Assembly (NCBI RefSeq): GCF_001552155.1
Contig: NZ_BCQQ01000072.1
Location: forward strand, 1 to 36,353
Source of the DNA: Actinomadura formosensis NBRC 14204
GTDB lineage: Bacteria; Actinomycetota; Actinomycetes; Streptosporangiales; Streptosporangiaceae
Direction of reading: 5' to 3'
Length of the DNA stretch: 36,353 nt
Shown here in pieces: positions 23,590 to 31,815 of this stretch (the first letter of the stretch is position 1; each line of letters opens with the position of its first letter). The notes below the pieces were generated by a model that saw only the letters and a list, made by a program, of their open reading frames with translations, had not been told where the DNA came from and made no database searches. The translations under genes and the position numbers were made by a program.

Positions 23590-23919
23590 TCAAGTCAGCA
23601 GCTCCTTGACGACTGCAATCACAGCCACCCCAGCTTCTCCGGCCACTGCCGCCACCCCTGCGATCCTCTTCAGGAGCGAGTTGAAGCGCTCCTCAGAAGG
23701 GCTCGAGTCGATCTCATGAACAGCGGCATCGATTTCCGCTCGATCACTGTCATCCAGGTGCTGCTTCAGCTCTGCGAGCTCCACCCGGAGGTCATCGATT
23801 GTGAACTGTCTCGACTCCGAGCCTGCGCCGCGCGTTCCTCCCGCCGTGATGTTTCCGGTGCGGGTTACCGCCTTGCCGATGTTGCCGTCACCGCGTTGCT
23901 CGATGCGGTCGCCCATCAT
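23590..23919 (-). CDS. Small helical protein with N-terminal GDGNIGKA motif
   Basis: 109 aa. The N-terminus (GDRIEQRGDGNIGKAV, TRTGN) repeats the C-terminal motif of the gene before it. A Gly/Ser-rich linker (residues 25-38) and a charged helical region follow (IDDLRVELAELKQHLDDSD, EERFNSLLKRIAG), ending in a hydrophobic helix (VAAVAGEAGVAVIAVV). The helical part vaguely resembles DUF5955-like actinobacterial proteins. Its ATG overlaps the upstream stop (ATGA), so the two are co-translated. The Q-x-G-x-x-N pattern recalls RHIM-like amyloid signalling motifs of bacterial conflict systems; function is inference. Confidence 0.65.
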   Translation of the reverse strand: MMGDRIEQRGDGNIGKAVTRTGNITAGGTRGAGSESRQFTIDDLRVELAELKQHLDDSDRAEIDAAVHEIDSSPSEERFNSLLKRIAGVAAVAGEAGVAVIAVVKELLT

Positions 23920-23993
23920 CGCCCCCGAACGTTGCCGGTGCGCGTTTCCGCCTTGCCGATGTTGCCGTCACCGTACTGCTGAATGAGGTCACC
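23851..23993. repeat. Imperfect 63-nt direct repeat, 80-bp offset, across a gene junction
   Basis: Copies at 23851-23913 and 23931-23993 share a 26-nt exact core (23868-23893 and 23948-23973) with scattered differences on both sides. Each encodes the GDxIxQxGDGNIGKAxTRTGN motif: one at the C-terminus of the DUF6232-like protein, one at the N-terminus of its partner. The 80-bp offset is not a multiple of three, so each copy is read in its own gene's frame. Confidence 0.85.
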
Positions 23994-24428
23994 TTGTACC
24001 GCGTGCTGGACGTTGAAGGTCATCTGCGCCAAGTCAGGCTGGCTGATCGCTTCGGTGACTTTGAGGACAAGCGCCTTGATTTCACTCGCCTGCGTGCTCC
24101 ACACCGCATCTCGTTGCGTGCCTGCGGTGTTGAGGACCAACCCGTATACCGGCGGTATGCCGATGGTCGACGTAAGGCGCCAGATGGACACTGCCACCAC
24201 GACGAGCACGATCAGTATCCCGACCGCTTTGGATCCGAGCGCCACGATTACACCGAAGATCACGCCGAGCAGGACGCGCTTGATGAATTTTCTCCAAGCG
24301 GCACCTTTGTCGACTTCCAGCGCGCGTTGCCCCACATGGCTGATGTTGCGCAGCGGATATGCCTCGTCGTCAATCCACAGCACCCCTTGCCCGACTCGTA
24401 CCTGAACCGCCGCGTGTTCGATCCCCAC
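23916..24428 (-). CDS. DUF6232-like membrane protein with C-terminal GDGNIGKA motif
   Basis: 170 aa from GTG 24428, which has AGAGGG 6 nt upstream; in-frame ATGs at 24518 and 24599 would give 200 or 227 aa. The N-terminal part is a small beta-rich domain (VLWIDDEAYPLRNISHV), then a two-helix membrane hairpin (VLLGVIFGVIVALG, VGILIVLVVVAVSIW). Next comes a second beta/alpha section (VYGLVLNTAGTQRDAVWS, EIKALVLKVTEAIS), an order I associate with DUF6232. The last 25 residues hold GDLIQQYGDGNIGKAET, TRTGN, matching the N-terminus of the next protein. GC content is below the window average, suggesting transfer. Function unknown. Confidence 0.65.
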   Translation of the reverse strand: MGIEHAAVQVRVGQGVLWIDDEAYPLRNISHVGQRALEVDKGAAWRKFIKRVLLGVIFGVIVALGSKAVGILIVLVVVAVSIWRLTSTIGIPPVYGLVLNTAGTQRDAVWSTQASEIKALVLKVTEAISQPDLAQMTFNVQHAVQGDLIQQYGDGNIGKAETRTGNVRGR

Positions 24429-24800
24429 GATGCGCCCTCTGACTCGTAGCCACTCTCGACGATACCCAGCATAGGCAGCCAGCGAATCAATCAGCGGAGA
24501 TTTCCTACAATTTTCCATGATCTCAAAATCTGAACCCTTTCGGTCTCCTCGTTCAAGGGTTTCGACATGACCTTGATTGCAGTATCGACGTCGCCACACG
24601 GCACAGATGTCCCATTTCTTGGTTTATGACTTATTTGTCCGTTACAAGCGAGAGGTGCCGGCACATGGCGCGATTACTGCGTCGCCGTTCGCTGCGGCGG
24701 GTAGAACGACCCGACTACCCCCGTTCGGGGGTGGCGCAGGTCACTCGGATGGCCAACGATCCTTGTGACCGTGATGCCCGTGCGGCTACGAGGAGAGACC
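24429..24800. other. Intergenic tract between mobile scar and acyl-CoA ligase
   Basis: About 370 bp with no convincing gene if the DUF6232-like protein starts at 24428. The left part is AT-richer than the window and may carry the minus-strand promoter. The right part returns to high GC and has a short ACCCCC-GTTC-GGGGGT hairpin near 24718. I see no tRNA, attachment site or clear terminator. Confidence 0.5.
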
Positions 24801-26483
24801 ATGCCCGCAGTCGAGTTCCGCGCGGCGCGCGACTTCCTGCTCGCGCATCGCGACGACTACGCGACCGCGTACGAGAAGTTCCGCTGGCCGGTGCTGACCG
24901 GTTTCAACTGGGCGCTGGACTGGTTCGACAAGATCGCCGAGGGCAACGACTCGCCCGCGCTGTGGATCGTCGAGGAGGACGGCTCGGAGGCCAGGTACTC
25001 GTTCGCGCTGCTCGCGCGGCGGTCGAACCAGGTCGCGAACATGCTGCGCCGGGCGGGCGTGCGGCGCGGCGACCGGATCATCCTGATGCTCGGCAACCAG
25101 GTGGAGCTCTGGGAGACCGTGCTGGCGGCGATGAAGCTCGGCGCCATCATGATCCCGTGCACGCCGCTGCTGGGCACGGCCGATCTGCAGGACCGGCTGA
25201 CGCGCGGCAAGGCCCGGCACGTGGTGGTCGGTTCGTCCGACACCGGGAAGTTCGACGGGGTCGAGGGCGAGTACACCAAGATCGCCGTGGGCGACCCGGT
25301 CGACGGCTGGCTGCGCTACGCCGACGCCTACCAGGAGGCCGAGGCGTTCACCCCGTACGGGCTGACGATGTCGCGGGACACACTGCTGCTCTACTTCACG
25401 TCCGGGACGACGGCGCAGCCGAAGCTGGTCGAGCACACGCACGCGTCCTACCCGGCCGGGCACCTGTCCACGATGTACTGGATCGGGCTGCGGCCCGGGG
25501 ACGTCCACCTGAACATCTCGTCGCCGGGCTGGGCGAAGCACGCGTGGAGCAACGTCTTCGCGCCGTGGGACGCCGAGGCGTGCGTGTTCATCTTCAACTA
25601 CACGCGGTTCGACGCCGACCGGCTGCTCGACACCCTGGACCGGTGCGGCGTGACGAGCTTCTGCGCGCCGCCGACCGTGTGGCGGATGCTGATCCAGGCC
25701 GATCTCGGCCGGCTCGGCACGCCGCCGCGCGAGGTCGTCGCGGCCGGTGAGCCGCTGAACCCCGAGGTGATCGAGCGGGTCCGGGACGCCTGGGGCCGGA
25801 CGATCCGCGACGGGTTCGGGCAGACCGAGACGACCGTCCAGATCGCCAACACGCCGGGCCAGCCGGTCAAGCCGGGGTCGATGGGACGTCCGGTGCCGGG
25901 TTACAAGGTCGTGCTGATCGACCCGGTGACCGGGGAACCCGCGGACGAGGGCGAGATCTGCCTCGACCTCGAAGACCCTCCGCTCGGGCTGATGGCCGGC
26001 TACCACGGCGACGAGGAGCGCACGGCCGAGGCGATGGCCGGCGGCCACTACCACACCGGCGACATCGGCTCCCGCGACGCGGACGGGTACATCACCTATG
26101 TCGGACGTGCCGATGACGTGTTCAAGGCGTCCGACTACAAGATCTCGCCGTTCGAGCTGGAGAGCGTGCTGATCGAGCACCCGGCGGTCGCGGAGGCCGC
26201 CGTGGTGCCGTCCCCCGACCCGGTGCGGCTCGCCGTCCCGAAGGCGTACGTGACGCTCGCGAACGGCTGGGAACCGACCGCCGAGACCGCGAAGGCGATC
26301 TTCGCGCACAGCCGGGCGCAGCTGTCCCCGTACAAGCGGATCCGGCTGCTGGAGTTCGCCGAGCTGCCGAAGACGATCTCCGGAAAGATCCGCCGGGTCG
26401 AGCTGCGCACCAGCGAGATCGACAAACACCCCGGTACGAGCGACCGCCCGGAAGGCGAGTTCCGCGAGGAGGACCTGCGATGA
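24801..26483 (+). CDS. AMP-forming acyl-CoA synthetase (medium-chain/aryl-like)
   Basis: 560-aa adenylate-forming ligase converting a carboxylic acid, ATP and CoA to acyl-CoA. ATG 24801 follows GAGGAGAG. ANL motifs: P-loop YFTSGTTAQPKLVEHTH, DGFGQTETTV, HTGDIGSRDADGYITYVGRADD, and the C-terminal catalytic Lys in KTISGKIRRVE. SPGWAKHAWS and FNYTRFD resemble medium-chain acyl (ACSM-like) or benzoate-type ligases more than long-chain FadD. It overlaps the next ligase by 4 nt (ATGA). Two ligases side by side suggest activation of related acids or a branched substrate; substrate unknown. Confidence 0.92.
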   Translation: MPAVEFRAARDFLLAHRDDYATAYEKFRWPVLTGFNWALDWFDKIAEGNDSPALWIVEEDGSEARYSFALLARRSNQVANMLRRAGVRRGDRIILMLGNQVELWETVLAAMKLGAIMIPCTPLLGTADLQDRLTRGKARHVVVGSSDTGKFDGVEGEYTKIAVGDPVDGWLRYADAYQEAEAFTPYGLTMSRDTLLLYFTSGTTAQPKLVEHTHASYPAGHLSTMYWIGLRPGDVHLNISSPGWAKHAWSNVFAPWDAEACVFIFNYTRFDADRLLDTLDRCGVTSFCAPPTVWRMLIQADLGRLGTPPREVVAAGEPLNPEVIERVRDAWGRTIRDGFGQTETTVQIANTPGQPVKPGSMGRPVPGYKVVLIDPVTGEPADEGEICLDLEDPPLGLMAGYHGDEERTAEAMAGGHYHTGDIGSRDADGYITYVGRADDVFKASDYKISPFELESVLIEHPAVAEAAVVPSPDPVRLAVPKAYVTLANGWEPTAETAKAIFAHSRAQLSPYKRIRLLEFAELPKTISGKIRRVELRTSEIDKHPGTSDRPEGEFREEDLR

Positions 26484-28123
26484 CGCTCTCCTACGCCTCG
26501 GGCGTTTCGAGCACGCCGCTGCTCGGCGACACCATCGGCGCGAACCTCGACAGGACGGTCGCCGCGTTCCCGGAGCGGGACGCGCTGGTCGACCGGGCCA
26601 CGGGCCGCCGCTGGACGTACGGGCGGTTCGCCGAGGACGTGGCGGCCGTCGCGCTCGGCCTGCGCGACCTCGGTGTGGTCAAGGGCGACCGGGTCGGGAT
26701 CTGGGCGCCGAACTGCGCCGAGTGGATGCTCGTCCAGTACGCGACGGCCAGGCTCGGCGCGATCCTGGTCAACATCAACCCCGCCTACCGGGTGCATGAG
26801 CTGGAGTTCGTCCTCAACCAGGCGGGCATCCGGACGCTGGTGGCGGCGCCGGCGTTCAAGACGTCCGACTACGCGGCGATGATCGAGGAGGTGCGGCCGA
26901 AGTGCGCCGCGCTGCGGGACGTCGTCCTCATCGGGACCCCCGGCTGGGACGCGCTGCTGGAGTCGGGCCGCACCGCCGACCCCGCCGTCCTCACCGGCAT
27001 CGCGCGGACGCTGACCGCCGACGACCCGATCAACATCCAGTACACGTCCGGGACGACGGGCTTCCCCAAGGGCGCGACGCTGTCGCACCACAACATCCTG
27101 AACAACGGCTACTTCGTCGGTGAGCTGTGCGGCTACGGCGAAGAGGACCGCGTGTGCGTCCCGGTGCCCTTCTACCACTGCTTCGGCATGGTGATGGGGA
27201 ACCTCGCGGCGACCAGCCACGGCGCGTGCGTCGTGATCCCGGCGCCGGCGTTCGACCCGAAGGCGACGCTGGAGGCGGTCGCGATGGAACGTTGCACATC
27301 GCTGTACGGGGTGCCGACGATGTTCATCGCCGTGCTGAACGAGCCGTCGGCCGACGAGCTGGACCTGGCCGGCCTCCGCACCGGGATCATGGCGGGGTCG
27401 CCGTGCCCGGTGGAGGTGATGAAGCAGGTCATCGACCGGCTCGGGATGAGCGAGGTCGCGATCTGCTACGGCATGACGGAGACGTCGCCCGTGTCGACCC
27501 AGACCCGGGCGGGCGACTCGCTCGACCGGCGGGTGTCCACGGTCGGAACCGTCCTGCCGCATCTGGAGATCAAGATCATCGACCCGGAGACCGGGGTGAC
27601 GGTCCCGCGCGGCACGCCCGGCGAGTTCTGCACCCGCGGCTACTCGGTGATGCTCGGCTACTGGGACGAGCCGGACAGGACGGCCGAGGCCATCGACGCC
27701 GCCCGCTGGATGCACACCGGCGACCTCGCGGTGATGGACGCCGGCGGCTACGTCAACATCACCGGCCGGATCAAGGACATGGTGATCCGGGGCGGCGAGA
27801 ACATCTACCCGCGCGAGATCGAGGAGTTCCTCTACACCCATCCCGACATCGTGGACGCGCAGGTCATCGGCGTCCCGGACGAGAAGTACGGGGAGGAGCT
27901 GATGGCGTGGGTGCGGCTGCGCGAGGGCGCGGCGGGCCTGACCGCCGCGGAGTTGCGCGCGTTCTGCGAGGGCAGGCTCGCCCACTACAAGATCCCGCGC
28001 TACGTGCACGTGGTGGACGAGTTCCCGATGACGGTCACCGGAAAGATCCGCAAGGTGCAGATGCGCACCGAGGCGGTCGACATCCTGGGCCTTGGGGACG
28101 CCGCCGCCACGAAGCACGCGTGA
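26480..28123 (+). CDS. AMP-forming acyl-CoA synthetase, FadD-like
   Basis: 547-aa fatty acyl-CoA ligase, co-translated with the preceding ligase. Motifs: IQYTSGTTGFPKGATLSHHN, CYGMTETSPVS, HTGDLAVMDAGGYVNITGR, KDMVIRGGENIYPREIEEFL (classic FadD/long-chain signature) and the Lys in MTVTGKIRKVQM. Pre-P-loop and hinge regions look intact. Residues are closer to FadD35/acyl-CoA synthetase family members than to its neighbour, so the pair is not a recent duplication. Expected to feed beta-oxidation or CoA-thioester metabolism in the cytosol. Confidence 0.92.
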   Translation: MTLSYASGVSSTPLLGDTIGANLDRTVAAFPERDALVDRATGRRWTYGRFAEDVAAVALGLRDLGVVKGDRVGIWAPNCAEWMLVQYATARLGAILVNINPAYRVHELEFVLNQAGIRTLVAAPAFKTSDYAAMIEEVRPKCAALRDVVLIGTPGWDALLESGRTADPAVLTGIARTLTADDPINIQYTSGTTGFPKGATLSHHNILNNGYFVGELCGYGEEDRVCVPVPFYHCFGMVMGNLAATSHGACVVIPAPAFDPKATLEAVAMERCTSLYGVPTMFIAVLNEPSADELDLAGLRTGIMAGSPCPVEVMKQVIDRLGMSEVAICYGMTETSPVSTQTRAGDSLDRRVSTVGTVLPHLEIKIIDPETGVTVPRGTPGEFCTRGYSVMLGYWDEPDRTAEAIDAARWMHTGDLAVMDAGGYVNITGRIKDMVIRGGENIYPREIEEFLYTHPDIVDAQVIGVPDEKYGEELMAWVRLREGAAGLTAAELRAFCEGRLAHYKIPRYVHVVDEFPMTVTGKIRKVQMRTEAVDILGLGDAAATKHA

Positions 28124-28177
28124 GTTTTCCGGCTCGTGACCTTCCGTGATCGGGCCTGGGCAAGGCATGCTCGGGGC

Positions 28178-29047
28178 ATGGATGCGCATTCGCCCGGGGG
28201 CGTCGGGGCACGTCCCCCCGCAGCGGCGCGCGACGACGTGGGGGCCGTCCGGTCGGCGGTGCTGGCGCTGCACCGCACGACCGGGCTGCCCGTGGTGTTC
28301 GGGGGCGCGCTGAGCGGCCAGGACAGGTTGCGCATCACCGAACTCGTCGGCACCATGACCGACGCCCTGAACGGGCTGGTCGTGCGGCAGGGCAACGGGC
28401 TCGGCGGCAAGGCGATGGCCATGGGGCGTCCCGCATGGGTGAGCAACTATCCGTGTTCATCGTCGATCAGCCACGACTACGACAAACCGGTCGGGCGTGA
28501 GGGGCTGCTGTCGATCGTCGCCGTCCCGATCGTGGTCCGGCGGCGGGTGCGCGGCGTCCTGTACGGCGCGCTGCGGGAACCCCTGAGCCTCGCCGACCGC
28601 GTGGTGGGGGCGGCCGTCCAGGTGGCCCGCGACCTTGAGCAGGACCTCGCCGTCCGGGAGCGGGCGGACGAGGCGCTCGCCCGGACGCGGCCCGGCACGT
28701 CGGCCGCGCGCTGGGAGGAGGTGCGGGCCGTGCACGCCGAACTGCGGGCGCTGGCCGAGGAGGTCGCCGACCTGCCGACCCGCGACCGGCTGCGCCGCGC
28801 GTCGCTGCGCCTGGCCGCCGCCGGGCTGGACGAACCGGGCGACGCCCCGCGTCCCGCCCTGTCCCCCCGTGAGCTGGACGTGCTGTCCTATGTGGCGATC
28901 GGCTGCACGAACGCGGAGGCCGCCGAACGCCTGGGCCTGCTGCCCGAGACGGTGAAGAGCTACCTGCGCTCGGCGATGCGCAAGCTCGACAGCCACACCC
29001 GCCTGGAGGCCGTGACCGCCGCCCGCCGCGCCGGCCTGCTGCCCTGA
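28178..29047 (+). CDS. GAF-domain LuxR-type transcriptional regulator
   Basis: 289-aa regulator. A GAF-like sensor spans about residues 20-165 (VVRQGNGLGGKAMAMGRPAWVSNY, SIVAVPIVVRRRVRGVLYG), a layout shared with IclR- and GAF-type regulators. A helical linker follows. The C-terminal LuxR domain is LSPRELDVLSYVAIG, AAERLGLLPETVKSYLRSAM, RKLDSHTRLEAV. There is no receiver domain, so it is likely ligand-gated, not phosphorylated. ATG 28178 is used; an upstream GTG at 28136 is possible. It lies 54 bp after the FadD-like gene and probably controls this acid-activation operon in response to an acyl or aryl compound (inference). Confidence 0.85.
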   Translation: MDAHSPGGVGARPPAAARDDVGAVRSAVLALHRTTGLPVVFGGALSGQDRLRITELVGTMTDALNGLVVRQGNGLGGKAMAMGRPAWVSNYPCSSSISHDYDKPVGREGLLSIVAVPIVVRRRVRGVLYGALREPLSLADRVVGAAVQVARDLEQDLAVRERADEALARTRPGTSAARWEEVRAVHAELRALAEEVADLPTRDRLRRASLRLAAAGLDEPGDAPRPALSPRELDVLSYVAIGCTNAEAAERLGLLPETVKSYLRSAMRKLDSHTRLEAVTAARRAGLLP

Positions 29048-29108
29048 GCCCGGCCGTGGGAAACCGCGGGGCCGCGCGGTCTTCCGACGATCGGACCCGG
29101 CGACGGGG

Positions 29109-29417
29109 TCAGCGCCGTGGGGCGCGTCCTCCAGAGCAGATCGGCCCCCGCGGCGCACTGCCTGAAGGATCGGTCACCGCACGCCGGCTGCGCCGGGCCG
29201 TGATCGCACGGCCGTCCCGCGCCGCGTTTCCGGCGGAGACGTCCGCCCCCGATGTGCCCGGAAACCGTAACACCCTGGCCGGCGATGACCGGAGTAAAAG
29301 GATTTCGTTCAAATACCTCAACTCGTCAGTAGCTTTTGGGCACGCGGGGACCGCCTTGAACCGACGGTCGAGGACCTCGCTCCCGAGCGCGTCCACCGCC
29401 TTGGCACCGATGTTCAT
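29109..29417 (-). CDS. Doubtful small ORF in a 460-bp gap
   Basis: Between the LuxR-type gene and the deacetylase gene (29048-29511) the best candidate is a minus-strand frame from ATG 29417 with GGGAGG at good spacing. The first 26 codons (MNIGAKAVDALGSEVLDRRF...) have normal high GC3. After KAVPAC the codon use collapses (CCA AAA GCT ACT) and includes a TTA. It may be a decayed gene's 5' end or a very short peptide. The AT-rich patch near 29280-29340 may instead hold a promoter. No other feature seen in this gap. Confidence 0.25.
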   Translation of the reverse strand: MNIGAKAVDALGSEVLDRRFKAVPACPKATDELRYLNEILLLRSSPARVLRFPGTSGADVSAGNAARDGRAITARRSRRAVTDPSGSAPRGPICSGGRAPRR

Positions 29418-29511
29418 GCCCGGCCTCCCGTGTGGCATGGCACTCATCGGCCACCGCTAGGCCCGATTGTGATCCAATATCGCTCTCCTCCCCCGTTGAA
29501 AGCCCGATAGC

Positions 29512-30357
29512 GTGGGGCTTGTGGAGGTTGAGGAGGCAGGTGGGACGTCCCGCCGCAAAGCGCTCTGGTTGCTGGGTGCCGCGGCCGGCCTGACCGCGCT
29601 CGGCGCGGACGCCGCGCGCCCGTCGGGCGGCTCCACCGCCGTGGCCGCGCCGACGACGACGCCGCGGGCGCGTCCGGTGATCCATCCGACGCCGACCCCG
29701 ACGCCGACCCCGACTCCCCGTCCCGCCTCGTGGACGGCCGCGAAGCTCACCGCGGCGGGCGAGCCCATCCGGGAACTGTCGGAGCTGTCGCCGCCGCCCC
29801 CGCCGAAGTCGATCGCGCTGACCATCGACGACGGCCCGAGCCCGATGTGGACCCCGCGGATACTCGACCTGCTGGCCGAGCACGAGGTCCACGCGACGTT
29901 CTTCATCATCGGCGAGCAGGTGAAGGAGTATCCGAAGCTCACCCGCCGCATCGCCGACTCCGGCCACCAGATCTGCAACCACACCGAGACCCACCCGATC
30001 TCCATCGGGGGCCTGCCGAGGAAGCGCGTCCGCCGGGAGATCGTCCAGGCGCACGACCGGATCGCGGACGTCACCGGCATCGTCCCGCAGTTCTTCCGCT
30101 CCCCCGGCGGCGCATGGTCGAAGACCGTCCTGGACCTGGTCGCCGAGCACGGCATGCTGCCGATCGACTGGGCCGTCGACCCGCGCGACTGGGCCCGCCC
30201 CGGCGTGGGCCGCATCCGCCGCGCCCTGCTGAAGGGCAAGGAGAACAACATCCTCCTGTGCCACGACGGCGGCGGCGACCGCTCCCAGACCCTCAGGGCA
30301 CTGGAAACGGTCATCCCGAAGATGAAGAAGCGCGGCCTGACCTTCGTCGCCCTCTGA
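29512..30357 (+). CDS. Polysaccharide deacetylase (NodB/CE4 family), Tat-exported
   Basis: 281-aa exported metal-dependent deacetylase acting on peptidoglycan, chitin or similar glycans. Twin-arginine signal TSRRKALWLLGAAAG (residues 12-26), then a Pro/Thr repeat linker (residues 58-72). CE4 motifs in order: TIDDGPS (D106 base, D107 metal), HTETH (H157 and H161, metal), RSPGGAW (R196), DWAVDPRDW and the catalytic His in LLCHDGG (H251). GTG 29512 is listed. GTG 29521 is equally possible and would be leaderless if TAGCGT (29508-29513) is the -10. Stands alone, followed by a bulged hairpin. Confidence 0.9.
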   Translation: MGLVEVEEAGGTSRRKALWLLGAAAGLTALGADAARPSGGSTAVAAPTTTPRARPVIHPTPTPTPTPTPRPASWTAAKLTAAGEPIRELSELSPPPPPKSIALTIDDGPSPMWTPRILDLLAEHEVHATFFIIGEQVKEYPKLTRRIADSGHQICNHTETHPISIGGLPRKRVRREIVQAHDRIADVTGIVPQFFRSPGGAWSKTVLDLVAEHGMLPIDWAVDPRDWARPGVGRIRRALLKGKENNILLCHDGGGDRSQTLRALETVIPKMKKRGLTFVAL

Positions 30358-30370
30358 CCCTCCCGATCGA

Positions 30371-30392
30371 GACGCCCGGCTCCTCCGGCGTC
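30371..30392 (+). terminator. Weak hairpin after the deacetylase
   Basis: GACGCC-(C)-GG pairs with CCGGCGTC around a 5-nt loop, with one bulged C, 13 nt after the stop. No U-tract. Confidence 0.4.
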
Positions 30393-30501
30393 CCAGGGGT
30401 GGACGTAACTACACCCCCGGCTCGGGGTGCGGGCACACTGTGCTCGTGGGCGCACGCCAGAAGACTGGACTCCAGGTGGCAGGCGACCCGTGGAGGACCC
30501 A

Positions 30502-31815
30502 GTGAACGGTGGATCGGTGGAAGAGACCCGGCTGCAGCGGTACGCCAGGACGCCCTGGCGCGGGCTGGCGCTCTGGATGCTGAGCGTCCCCGCGACGCTC
30601 GTCGGGCTGTGGTTCATCACGGTCGTCTCGATGATCACCAGCTTCGTCGGGGTGCTGCTGTTCCCGTCCGCGACCATGCTGCTGCGCGACCGGCTCGACG
30701 CCTACCGCGACCGCATCGGCCGGTGGACCGACATCACCGTCCAGCGGCCGTACCTGCCCGAGCCGGCGCCCGAGCCGGGCCTGAACGGCTTCTTCAAGCG
30801 GTTCATCGCGCTGGTCTGCGACCCGGCGACATGGCGGGACTACCTGTGGGTCGTCGTCGACCCGGTCGTTGCGATCTTCACGGCGGCGCTGCCCGGGCTG
30901 CTGATCCTGAACGGGCTGTGGGGGTACGTCCTCGCGGCGTTCGCCGGCGACCTGATCGGCCACTACGGCGGCAGCGACTGGTACGCCTACATCCCCATCA
31001 CGGAGGGGTACGGCCGCGACACCGGACGCGTCGTCTCCACCCTGGTCGTCGCGACCCTCAGCATCGTGGCCGGGTACGCGATCGGCCCGAAGATGATGAC
31101 CGTGTACGGGCACTGGGGCCGCATGCTTCTCGGCCCGACGAAGAAGTCGCAGCTCGCGCTGCGCGTCCAGCACCTCACCGAGACCCGGTCGGACGCCGTG
31201 GACACCTCCGCCGCCGAGCTGCGCCGCATCGAGCGCGATCTGCACGACGGCGCGCAGGCCCGGCTCGTCGCGATGGGCATGACCCTCGGCGCGATCGAGC
31301 ACCTGCTCGACAAGGACCCGCAGAAGGCGCGGCTGCTGCTCGCCGAGACCCGCGCGTCGTCGGCGAAGGCGCTGCACGAGCTGCGCGACCTGGTCCGCGG
31401 CATCCACCCGCCGGTGCTCGCCGACCGCGGGCTCGGCGACGCGGTGAAGGCGCTGGCGCTCGACCACCCGATGCGGGTCGAGGTCACCGGCGACCTGCCG
31501 GGACGGGCGAGCGCGCCGGTCGAGTCCGCGGCCTACTTCGCGGTGTCGGAGATCCTCACCAACACCGCCAAGCACTCCGGCGCGTCCCGCGTCTGGATCG
31601 ACATGCGGCACGAGAACGGGATGCTGCGCATCACGGTCACCGACGACGGGCACGGCGGCGCCACCCTCGACGGCGGCACGGGCCTGCGCGGCATCGAACG
31701 CCGGATCGGTACATTCGACGGCGTGCTCGCCCTCAGCTCGCCGATGGGCGGCCCGACGATCGTGACCTTGGAGCTGCCGTGCGCGTTGTCCTCGCCGAAG
31801 ATCTCGCCCTCCTGA
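30502..31815 (+). CDS. Sensor histidine kinase with putative-sensor membrane domain
   Basis: 437-aa NarL-type kinase. GTG 30502 has GGAGG five bases upstream. The N-terminal membrane part has two paired hydrophobic segments (about residues 22-60 and 105-200) like the actinobacterial 'putative sensor' domain. The H-box is RRIERDLHDGAQARLVAMG. HATPase_c has N-box FAVSEILTNTAKHSG and G-boxes VTDDGHGG and GTGLRGIERRI. It overlaps the response regulator by 37 nt, so the two form a pair. The whole layout is typical of actinobacterial cell-envelope stress kinases, but the signal is unknown. Confidence 0.92.
   Translation: MNGGSVEETRLQRYARTPWRGLALWMLSVPATLVGLWFITVVSMITSFVGVLLFPSATMLLRDRLDAYRDRIGRWTDITVQRPYLPEPAPEPGLNGFFKRFIALVCDPATWRDYLWVVVDPVVAIFTAALPGLLILNGLWGYVLAAFAGDLIGHYGGSDWYAYIPITEGYGRDTGRVVSTLVVATLSIVAGYAIGPKMMTVYGHWGRMLLGPTKKSQLALRVQHLTETRSDAVDTSAAELRRIERDLHDGAQARLVAMGMTLGAIEHLLDKDPQKARLLLAETRASSAKALHELRDLVRGIHPPVLADRGLGDAVKALALDHPMRVEVTGDLPGRASAPVESAAYFAVSEILTNTAKHSGASRVWIDMRHENGMLRITVTDDGHGGATLDGGTGLRGIERRIGTFDGVLALSSPMGGPTIVTLELPCALSSPKISPS

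Noticed and set aside
29056..29460. A plus-strand open frame in the gap before the deacetylase
   Set aside because: Composition is Arg/Gly-rich with no RBS or recognisable start; codon positions do not look coding.
29730..31778. A very long open frame running through the deacetylase and kinase into the response regulator
   Set aside because: It is an out-of-frame Arg/Ala/Pro-rich shadow of two well-supported genes; only its 3' part (from GTG 31779) is a real coding region.
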